In this document: positions 42,412-49,639 of the stretch, one piece after another
Position numbering within the stretch: the first letter of the stretch is position 1
Layout of the letters: each line of letters begins with the position of its first letter
NCBI RefSeq assembly: GCF_030815415.1
Contig: NZ_JAUSWW010000001.1
Coordinates: 10,354,001 to 10,418,000, forward strand
From: Streptomyces canus
GTDB taxonomy: Bacteria > Actinomycetota > Actinomycetes > Streptomycetales > Streptomycetaceae
Direction of reading: 5' to 3'
Length of the DNA: 64,000 nt
Translations under genes and position numbers: made by a program
The notes under the pieces: model-generated
What the model was told of the DNA's origin: nothing
The model's database searches: none
The model's input: the letters and a program-made list of their open reading frames with translations, nothing else

Positions 42412-42810
42412 ATGCGAAGCGCAAGGCTCGTAATTGCAAGTCCGTCACTGAGTGTTGATGAAATTTCCTCACTCATGGGATGTGAGCCTGACGCTTACCG
42501 GAGAAAGGGGGAAGTGCGACAAGGAGCTAGAATTCCCATTCCCGCGGCTGACAGTACATGGGAACTGCGGGAATCGGTTGACGGCGGCACAGCAATCGAG
42601 TGCGCCCTCGATGCGCTAATGAATAGAATCTTCCCGCTCGAAAATGAACTCCATAGATTGTCCCAGACGGACTGTGTGTTGAAGCTCTGTCTGGTGCAGT
42701 GGATTTCAAAAGAAAACGAGGTTGGGCCTGGGTTTTCACTTGGATTGGAGGGAATTGCATTCTTGGCTAAAATCGGGGCGTTCCTAGACGTCGATCAATA
42801 TGTCGAATAA
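42412..42810 (+). CDS. DUF4279-like immunity protein
   Basis: A 132-residue acidic protein. SARLVIASPSLSVDEISSLM, then CEPDAYRRKGEVRQG and STWELRESVDGG, match the pattern of DUF4279 proteins, which are known from immunity positions beside polymorphic toxins. ATG 42412 follows GGGAAG; a TTG start at 42388 overlapping the toxin stop is possible. It lies directly after the truncated toxin and is probably its cognate antidote. It is AT-rich (AAA, GAA, AAT codons frequent) compared with the host, a sign of transfer. Confidence 0.78.
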   Translation: MRSARLVIASPSLSVDEISSLMGCEPDAYRRKGEVRQGARIPIPAADSTWELRESVDGGTAIECALDALMNRIFPLENELHRLSQTDCVLKLCLVQWISKENEVGPGFSLGLEGIAFLAKIGAFLDVDQYVE

Positions 42811-42814
42811 ATAG

Positions 42815-43020
42815 TCAAAGAAAGGAATTCCTGTACCAGCCGCACAGGAATTCCTTGCCCCTGTTCACCCGGATCACCGACGGCAGCCCTCCAGCCGGCC
42901 CATACGGCGCACGCCGGTCGATCGCACACCGCAGCGCCGCCAGCACCGCATCCCGGATGGGCTCATGCGGTGTGACAGCCACCCCGACGATCACTTTGGT
43001 TGTACAGTCGGTGAACCAGG
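42815..43020 (-). pseudogene. fragment of a Mu-type/rve-domain transposase
   Basis: The minus-strand frame contains VAWFTDCTTKVIVGVAVTPH, IRDAVLAALRCAIDRRAPYG and LPSVIRVNRGKEFLC, the integrase-core part of large Mu-like transposases (Asp residues in WFTDC and near RGKEF, where the usual DRG is altered to NRG). Both ends are missing. A relic near the toxin module. Confidence 0.75.
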
Positions 43021-43166
43021 CAACGGCGTGGGGGCCAAGTGCAGGCGAAGGGCTCGCCGTGGATGCGCATTTACGTGATGACCGGTCCGCAGGAGAGCCG
43101 GGTCGGCTGGAGAAAGTACCTGGCCTAACCAGGCAAGTACTGCCACACGGCACCAGAAGCTGGGCG

Positions 43167-44435
43167 TCACTTGACGGTGTCGGCCACCGCGTCTATAAGG
43201 ACAGCCACCAACTCGCCGACTTCGGCAACCGACAAGTTGAGATTGAGCTGCTGGACCTCCAGGCCGGCGGCGCGCAGCCGGACGATGTCCGCCGCGCTCA
43301 CTTTTCCGCCCTCCGCGTTGAAGACGTACCGGTGGCTGGGCTTTCCCGGTCCCATCGGGACAAGGGCGTAGGCCTCGTCGCCGAAGGTCAGCTTCGGTAG
43401 CCGGCCAGGCGTCGTCTCGCGCAGCGCGTCGTTCTGCACCTGCTGGAGCGCCGTCACCTGCTTTTCGACCTTGTACTGGGCGGCCAGGAAGAGCTTGGCC
43501 TGTTTCGTACGCGGATTCACCAGCAGGATCGCCTCGTCCCACGACTCGGCGCCGTCGATGTAGAGGTCGCCGACGACCCGCCGAACCTCCCACTCGCGGC
43601 CCAGCGCTCGAGCCTCCAACTCGGCGACCTCGCGCCAGCTGTCCATCTGTACCTTCCAGCCCGACCACCTTGGCACGTAGGCCTCGCCGAGCAGCCCCTT
43701 GACCTTGCTGGTGCTGCCGCCCAGTACTCTCTTCGCGTGGCGCAACGCTTGCTCGGCCGCGCGAACGGCGGTCGTCTTTCCGGTCTTGCGCGCGCTCTCC
43801 AGCGCCGCCTCGGCGGCCCGCACCTGCCGGGCCCGCTCGGCGATGCCCACCGCGTATCTCCGTAGGTGCCCGAAGATCGGCTCCCAACTGTCCGCCCACT
43901 CGCCGCCGAGAACCTTGAGCACCTTGCGGCGGCCGCTGAGCAGCAGCTGCTGGGCCGCGGTGAGCTGTGCCGGATCGAGGGCCGCGACCGCGCGGAGCCG
44001 GTCGAGGAAGGCACGTTGCATCATCGCAGCGCCCAGGTCGATGTCCTGGGACACCCGGGCGGCCCGCGTGGCGAGCGGGCCGAAGTCGGCGACGAGCTCG
44101 GCGGGGTCGGCGAGCACGGCCAACCGGCGCTGGGCCGTCTCGCGGCGCAGCAGGTCGAAGTCCGGCCCGGTCAGGCCGGTCAGATGCTGGGCTAGGGTGT
44201 CGTCGGCCTTCGCGAAGAGGCCCCGGGTGGCGGTGTCGGCATGCTTCTCGGCACGGCGGGCGGCCAGGAGATATCGCTCGACCGCGGTCACCACGACCGG
44301 GTCGTGCTTCGCGTGGGCGATGACCTGGATGTACGCGTTCGCGGTGCCGCCAAGCTGCACGATCCGTCGAAGCGACTTGGCGCTCAGCTCCGCGATCTCG
44401 CGGGCCTGCTGCCGGGCCGGCACCTGCGCGGCCAT
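43167..44435 (-). CDS. unrecognised protein with PD-(D/E)xK-like C-terminal segment (gene 4 of a novel operon)
   Basis: A 422-residue protein. Residues ~1-240 are helical and Ala/Arg-rich (KSLRRIVQLGGTANAYIQVI, YLLAARRAEKHADTATRGLF). Then KGLLGEAYVPRWSGWKVQMD starts a C-terminal alpha/beta domain with WDEAILLVNPRTKQAKLFLA followed by AQYKVEKQ. The Asp, strand and Q-x-K arrangement resembles the core of PD-(D/E)xK nucleases, with Gln for Glu; this is inference from pattern only. Its ATG overlaps the upstream stop (TAATG), so the genes are translationally coupled. It could be the effector of the operon. I know no named family. Confidence 0.75.
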   Translation of the reverse strand: MAAQVPARQQAREIAELSAKSLRRIVQLGGTANAYIQVIAHAKHDPVVVTAVERYLLAARRAEKHADTATRGLFAKADDTLAQHLTGLTGPDFDLLRRETAQRRLAVLADPAELVADFGPLATRAARVSQDIDLGAAMMQRAFLDRLRAVAALDPAQLTAAQQLLLSGRRKVLKVLGGEWADSWEPIFGHLRRYAVGIAERARQVRAAEAALESARKTGKTTAVRAAEQALRHAKRVLGGSTSKVKGLLGEAYVPRWSGWKVQMDSWREVAELEARALGREWEVRRVVGDLYIDGAESWDEAILLVNPRTKQAKLFLAAQYKVEKQVTALQQVQNDALRETTPGRLPKLTFGDEAYALVPMGPGKPSHRYVFNAEGGKVSAADIVRLRAAGLEVQQLNLNLSVAEVGELVAVLIDAVADTVK

Positions 44436-45922
44436 TACTCGTCCCGCGCGATCTTGGTGTCGAAGGGCAGCGACGTGAAGACGTTGATGGCTATGTCCAC
44501 GGCGTCCATCAGGGCGCCCGTGTAGTCCGGTGGCACGCCGAGTCGCTCCGACGGCCGCAGAAAGGCATCCTCGCCCAGCTGCTGCCGGGCGGCCGCGAAT
44601 GCCTTGACGACGACGGTGGCGAGGTCGACGGCGACCTGGGCGACGGTTACGGCCGCAGCGATCGGTTCGGCGCCGCCGAGGGCGAAGGCGAGCTGGGCAT
44701 AACCCAGCCATTCCGAGGCGACGACAAGATCAGCGGCGGGCTTCTCCTCCCGTACGCGATCCCGCGCGACCCGGGTCACGAAGTCGCTCTCGTCGGCGTC
44801 CAGCGTGTGCAGCGCGTCGTCGATCAGCGGCGCGAAGGTCCACACGATCGCCGGATCGGCGTCGAGTTTCCGGCTCAGCTCGGCCCCAGCCTGGTAGCCG
44901 GTCCGCAGTCGGCCCAGGACCGTATTGCGCAGGTCGGTGGAGCGGCTCGCGGCGGTGGGGTCGGCCACCAGCCGCCGGGCGAGGAACGGTACGTCGGTGT
45001 TCCACAGCCGGAACAGCAAAGGGCGGCGCGCGGCCAGGCCGGCGACCAGGTGGGTGAGCGACTCGCGGCGGTCGCCAGTGCGCTGCCTGGCTGCGGTCAG
45101 CTCGAGCGAGTCGGGAATCGCGGCCAGGTCGCGGCCCAGCTGCCGGATCTGCTCCTCGGTGAGGTACGGCTGGTAGGTGCCACCGTGGGCGCGATCGTCG
45201 GCGAGCATCGCGAGCTTGGTCCGGTCCCAGTCCTGCTGGATGCGCCGCTGAGCCGCGACCAGCCCATTCAGCGCGGCCCGTTCGCCAGCGATCGCGACGA
45301 GATCGGCCACGAGACCGCCGGTTTCCGGGCCGGTCAGCCGGTTCGGGCCGCTGCCGGCCAGAACGGCGACGGCCGCGAACGGGTCGGCGAGCAACAGATA
45401 GCGGCGGGCCTCCGCGAGGATCTGCTCGCGGGAACTCGCCAGCCGCTGCCGTGCCCGGGCCAGCGCGGTGGCCTGGACCGTGGCTTCGGCGGCGACGCGG
45501 CGCCCGGGCAAGCGATCGAGGTACGTCTCGTACGCTGTCAGCAGGCGGTCGCGATGCGGCGTGGTGGCGTCCTCGTCGCCTCGGAGTGGGACCCGGGCCT
45601 GCAGGCCACCGAACGTCGTGACCGTGGTGCCCTTGAGCGCTCTTTGGAACTCCTGAAGGCCACGGTTCCCCGAGGTCACGTACGCGAGATCGGCGGTCTC
45701 CGCGACAGTGGCGGTCAGGTCGGCCGTGTCCATCCGGAAGGTCAGGGTGATCGCCGGGAACGGCTCGGCGCGGTCGCCGTCGGCAGGCAGCTCGAGCAGA
45801 ACGTCCTGCACGGGGCCGCCGGCTGACACGTCGGCGGCCATAGGGGTCGTGTCGAGCACCGCGTCGTCCACCGGCCGATCACCGGCGTCGGATGGCGCGA
45901 GGACGTGGGCGACGACGGTCAC
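44435..45922 (-). CDS. unrecognised helical protein (gene 3 of a novel operon)
   Basis: A 495-residue protein. An N-terminal beta-rich part (about 25-115: VLLELPADGDRAEPFPAITL, VTTFGGLQARVPLRGDED) is followed by a long helical region (LVADLVAIAGERAALNGLVA, RRIQQDWDRTKLAMLADDRA) and a moderately hydrophobic C-terminal stretch (FALGGAEPIAAAVTVAQVAV). No signal peptide or known domain. GTG 45922 overlaps the stop of the upstream gene (GTGA), indicating coupling. It is probably a structural or adaptor subunit of the same complex. Confidence 0.7.
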   Translation of the reverse strand: MTVVAHVLAPSDAGDRPVDDAVLDTTPMAADVSAGGPVQDVLLELPADGDRAEPFPAITLTFRMDTADLTATVAETADLAYVTSGNRGLQEFQRALKGTTVTTFGGLQARVPLRGDEDATTPHRDRLLTAYETYLDRLPGRRVAAEATVQATALARARQRLASSREQILAEARRYLLLADPFAAVAVLAGSGPNRLTGPETGGLVADLVAIAGERAALNGLVAAQRRIQQDWDRTKLAMLADDRAHGGTYQPYLTEEQIRQLGRDLAAIPDSLELTAARQRTGDRRESLTHLVAGLAARRPLLFRLWNTDVPFLARRLVADPTAASRSTDLRNTVLGRLRTGYQAGAELSRKLDADPAIVWTFAPLIDDALHTLDADESDFVTRVARDRVREEKPAADLVVASEWLGYAQLAFALGGAEPIAAAVTVAQVAVDLATVVVKAFAAARQQLGEDAFLRPSERLGVPPDYTGALMDAVDIAINVFTSLPFDTKIARDE

Positions 45923-48504
45923 GGCTTCTTGAAGTTCATCTGACCGAAGATGAGGCTCTTCGGACCGGCGTTCAGACGGCCGGGGTGCTTGGCTGGATCG
46001 AGCATGCGCCCCTGTACCTTGACCGTGACCTCCTTCCCACGCAGATCCGCCGGGATCTGCTGGGTGCCGCCGGTGAGGAATGTGCTCGGCTCGGCTGAGT
46101 TGTTCTGGTCGGCCTCGTAGTTGACGTCGAAGGTGGTCGGGGCCGTCGGCGTGCCACCGATGTCGACCCGCAGCTCCCCAAAGACGTCGCCACTCACCAC
46201 GCCGGGGCTGAGCAGGACCGAGAAGTCCACCTCGGTGGCCCAGTCCGGCACCGTCACCTGCCATCGGGCGGCCGAGGGCCAGTCAACCCACGCTTTCTGG
46301 CCGGTTGCCAGCGACTGCGAGGGGTCCTGGCGGGCCGTGCCGGTCCACAGAGCCGACCTGAGGCCGGCGCCGGTCGTGGCACCACCGCCGCAGTCGAACG
46401 TCGGTAGCGCCGGATCGGGCTGGAGCGACAGCAGCGGCGTCGGCACCACCACGGTCCATGAGTCGCCGTACGGCGTCGCGTTGTTTAGATCGTCCTGCTG
46501 GTCCCGCAGCTCGGTGTGCACCGCCAGATAGAGCGGGTCGTCGATGTCCGGCACCGGCCCGCCGTTCCACGGCTCGCGGGTGTAGAGATAGTGCTGCACC
46601 GCGCCCTCGAAGCCGGGGCGCACCGCCACCAGCACCCGCGCCGCGCCGGCCTGGAGGAAGCGCGCGAACAGCGGATCGATCTCGTCGTAGTACTTCTGGG
46701 AGCCGTACCACTTAGCGGGCAGCTTTCCCCAGAAGTACGGATAGAAGACATAGCTGATCTGCTGCCACTCGAAGGCCTGCTCGAGGAACTGCACCGTGCG
46801 GCCGTCGGACACCGCCTCCGGCACATCGATGGCCGACATCGTAATCGGCGAATCGGTGACCGTAACGTCCTCCCGGGTCGACGTGGTGGTCACGGTTACC
46901 GTGGTGCCCGGCTCCGGCGTTGTCTGGGTGACGGTCTGGGTCGACGTGGTGACCAGGGCCTCGACGGGAATCACCTCGTCGCGGGTCCGCATCGCGTCGA
47001 ACTTGATGTCGTCGGTCTTCGCGGCGTCGAACTGCAAGGCGATCATACTGAGGCAGCTCTTGCGCAGCTCGGTCCGGATCAGGTCCTGGTTGATCCGCTG
47101 GTTGCGCCCCTTGATCGTCACGCCCTGGCTGATTTCGAACCCTTGGAGCTTGGACTCGTATTCGCCCAGCGCGTCCAAGTACTCACGGTGCGCCTCGGTC
47201 CAGGCGTCCATGATCGCCTGATAAACCGAGAGCTGCCACGCGCGGTAGTGCTTCGCGGTGCGCTGGATCTTCAGCGCGATGCTGAGGCCCGCCGCCTTGA
47301 TCCTGAACGCGAACACGACCGCGTTGACGCTGCCTATCAGCGGCGGGACGAAGGTCAGCGTGGTCACCGGGAACGCCATGTGGACGATGTTGCCAGTGTC
47401 GGTCGCCCGTGCCGTCTGGCCGCCGATCGACACCCGCATCCCGTGCTCGTTCTTGTCTATCCCATCCCAGTCGCCGTCGATCGTCGCGCTTGTCACCGCA
47501 TAGCCGTCCGGCACCGAGAACTGCCGCTCGTGCGCCGACGCGCCCTCGCGGCTGAGGCCGGTGAGTGGGATCGCGACCGCGATCGTGTCCTCCGCGGGCG
47601 GCTCCGGGTCGAGCCCGCTGAGGTTGTAGATATGCCCGTACGTGCTGACCGTTGCCGCGCTAATCGTGGCGATGTCGAGGTTGGGCCGGGACGGCTCCTG
47701 CGGGATGTCCGGCCGCCGCTGGAGCTGCCGCTCGTGCTCGAACACGGAGAGCACGAATGCGGCCGGCTCGGGGATGACGAACTCGAACATGAGCCGCTTG
47801 CCGTAGTTGTAGACCTGCGCCCGGTACACCTTGTCGACCCAGCGGTACACCCCGGACAGGTTGCCCCCCGAGTCGTTGGTGAGCTCGAACCGGTTCAGTT
47901 CCTCGGTCCGGGTCAGCCGCTGGGTCGTCCGCTCCTCCCGGACGCTCGTCTGGATCCGGGAGAGCGAGCGGTCAACGACGTCCTTGGCGAAGTTGTTCGC
48001 CCCGCGGCGCGAGTCGGCACTCGATGTGGAATAGCTGACGCCCGCGTTCGCCGAGTACTCCACCACTCCGTACCGGCCGCTGACTTGCCCGGACAGCTGG
48101 GCGGACAGATCACTCTGGATGGTCGCCTCGGTCTCGCTCTTCAGCTCGAACCGCTGCGTGGAGGAGGTCTCGCGCTCCTCGAGGCTGGTGGTGTCCTCGA
48201 CGACCGAGACCAGCTCATCGGTCTGGTCGATCCGGTTCAGCCGCCGCACCCGCGACTCGCCGTCGAGCACGTTCTCGATGTGCGCGACCTCGCCCAGCTC
48301 GTACCGGCAGAGGAACTGCTTGACCACCAGCAGGTCGCCGATGCCGACCGGCTTGATTGGGTTGAACGGGTGGTAGTACGCGACCAGCCCGGTGATCAGC
48401 CGATGGATGGTCGGCGTCGCCGCCAGGACAGTGGCCAGCTCCTGGGGCTCGCGGGGCCCGGGTGGGGTTAAGAACCGCAGCAGCGCGAGCATCCGCAGGC
48501 CCAC
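45919..48504 (-). CDS. large beta-rich protein of unknown family (gene 2, or C-terminal part of the split gene)
   Basis: 861 residues in this frame. The conserved-looking core is ELGEVAHIENVLDGESRVRR, then an S/T/E-rich stretch (SLEERETSSTQRFELKSETE), YGVVEYSANAGVSYSTSSAD, and GVYRWVDKVYRAQVYNYGKR with LMFEFVIPEPAAFVLSVFEH. A Thr/Val-rich linker (VTQTTPEPGTTVTVTTTSTR) at about 550-590 leads to C-terminal beta domains. GTG 48504 is not a convincing true start: the preceding frame (48502-49048) reads smoothly into this one, so the protein is probably a ~1,040-residue product broken by a frameshift near 48500. No family recognised. Confidence 0.75.
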   Translation of the reverse strand: MGLRMLALLRFLTPPGPREPQELATVLAATPTIHRLITGLVAYYHPFNPIKPVGIGDLLVVKQFLCRYELGEVAHIENVLDGESRVRRLNRIDQTDELVSVVEDTTSLEERETSSTQRFELKSETEATIQSDLSAQLSGQVSGRYGVVEYSANAGVSYSTSSADSRRGANNFAKDVVDRSLSRIQTSVREERTTQRLTRTEELNRFELTNDSGGNLSGVYRWVDKVYRAQVYNYGKRLMFEFVIPEPAAFVLSVFEHERQLQRRPDIPQEPSRPNLDIATISAATVSTYGHIYNLSGLDPEPPAEDTIAVAIPLTGLSREGASAHERQFSVPDGYAVTSATIDGDWDGIDKNEHGMRVSIGGQTARATDTGNIVHMAFPVTTLTFVPPLIGSVNAVVFAFRIKAAGLSIALKIQRTAKHYRAWQLSVYQAIMDAWTEAHREYLDALGEYESKLQGFEISQGVTIKGRNQRINQDLIRTELRKSCLSMIALQFDAAKTDDIKFDAMRTRDEVIPVEALVTTSTQTVTQTTPEPGTTVTVTTTSTREDVTVTDSPITMSAIDVPEAVSDGRTVQFLEQAFEWQQISYVFYPYFWGKLPAKWYGSQKYYDEIDPLFARFLQAGAARVLVAVRPGFEGAVQHYLYTREPWNGGPVPDIDDPLYLAVHTELRDQQDDLNNATPYGDSWTVVVPTPLLSLQPDPALPTFDCGGGATTGAGLRSALWTGTARQDPSQSLATGQKAWVDWPSAARWQVTVPDWATEVDFSVLLSPGVVSGDVFGELRVDIGGTPTAPTTFDVNYEADQNNSAEPSTFLTGGTQQIPADLRGKEVTVKVQGRMLDPAKHPGRLNAGPKSLIFGQMNFKKP

Positions 48505-49048
48505 GGATCAGGTGCTCCAGGTTGAGCGGCAGCTGCCGCTTTGCCACCAGGGCTGGGTAGAGCAGGTCGAAGATAGCATCGAGGTCCTGCGTCAGGCTGG
48601 GCTCATCAGCCTCGGCCGGGCGCTCCGCGTACGCCGTCCAGGAGCCGGGGAGCGACCAGGCGGCGTCAATAGCGGTCCGGATGTCGGCGACCGGTGTCGC
48701 AGCGGAGATCCGGTCCAGCACAACGGCAAGCGCATCCACGTGTGCCAGACCCGTCTCCGTGGTCACCGAGGCGTCGACGGCCAGCACTCCCGCGATCTTC
48801 TGGTTAGCCTCGATGACCTTCTGCGGTGACGTGGCGCCCGTGCCATGGTCCACGATGAGCTGGTAGATCCGGGTCGCGCCCGGGCTCTTCGCGTAGTTGA
48901 CGGCGTCGGTGGCGAGATCGGGCACCTGGCCCTCGAGATACGCTGGACCGAGCCGCGCGTCACGGATAACCCGCAGGCTCTGCCGGTTGACGCTGCCCGC
49001 AGCACGGATCGTCACGAACTTGAACAGATCAACTGTCGCATCTGCCAT
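48502..49048 (-). CDS. N-terminal part of the large operon protein (gene 1; frameshifted into gene 2)
   Basis: About 182 residues from ATG 49048: MADATVDLFKFVTIRAAGSV, ARLGPAYLEGQVPDLATDAV, QKIAGVLAVDASVTTETGLA, LLYPALVAKRQLPLNLEHLI. The frame stays open to 48215, but coding sense moves to the adjacent frame near 48500 (LRMLALLRFLTPPGPREPQE). The 290-bp overlap is far longer than ordinary gene overlaps. There is no SD; a GATACT hexamer 6 bases before the ATG fits a -10 box and leaderless translation. Upstream, the same frame is open into a DNA-ligase N-terminal fragment. Confidence 0.65.
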
Positions 49049-49114
49049 TTGGGCAGTATCACGCTCGGCGCGGGCCGCCGTAATGCCAGGATGAGACATC
49101 TTTGAGGTGTCTGG

Positions 49115-49225
49115 AGAACCATCCCACTTCAACTGCGCCGCCCACCCTGCAGGCAACGCTGGATCGTTGACCGGCACGGCGCGCATCGGTTCGGGCAGCG
49201 ACCAGGCGGGTGGCGGTGAGGACAT
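49115..49225 (-). pseudogene. DNA-ligase N-terminal fragment
   Basis: WSLPEPMRAVPVNDPALPAG, then WAAQLKWDG, is the N-terminal start of an ATP-dependent DNA ligase (LigC/LigD type), including the KWDG active-site Lys motif. It stops after ~37 codons. About 85 bp are nearly identical to 55616-55700, where a longer ligase relic lies in the same orientation. Confidence 0.8.
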
Positions 49226-49500
49226 GGCCGACCTCCTTCACCACCGGACCTGCGTCCCTGCACGCCGTACGCCAGACGGCCGAGAAGTGTCCCCGTCCGG
49301 TCAGCGGCGTCTCCCGCTCCACCATCAACCGGCTTCTGCCCACCGACTGACCGGGACGCAAACCCCGGCCCCGGCCCGCTGCCTGCGAGCGATGCGGCCA
49401 GCCCGTCACCGGCCCACCTGCGCCTTGGGCCACGCGGACACGGCTGACGCCGGGACCGTCCGCGCTGCCTGGCAGTACCGCACGTCCTACCGCACAACTC
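49226..49500. other. degenerate region before the first TIR-NB-ARC gene
   Basis: No intact gene. In one plus-strand frame, LHAVRQTAEKCPRPVSGVSR and STINRLLPTD end at a stop, and CG-rich Cys pairs follow, resembling a decayed small regulator with a zinc-finger tail. Otherwise nothing. Confidence 0.35.
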
Positions 49501-49639
49501 CGCGTCGACGGCGTGCCACGCAGGCCCACCCGGGCCCTGCCCGACGGTCTTGTACGGATGCTAGTGAACGGGGGGCCGGTCAAGGGCCGCTGGCCATAGC
49601 CTGGTTGATGACGTACAGCGGCACGGCACGGGGGCACGG
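49501..49639 (+). repeat. duplicated 139-bp leader, copy 1
   Basis: The 139 bp before the first TIR-NB-ARC-TPR gene is closely similar, without length change, to 52613-52751 before the second. It probably contains the promoter and marks the left boundary of the duplicated unit. Confidence 0.8.
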
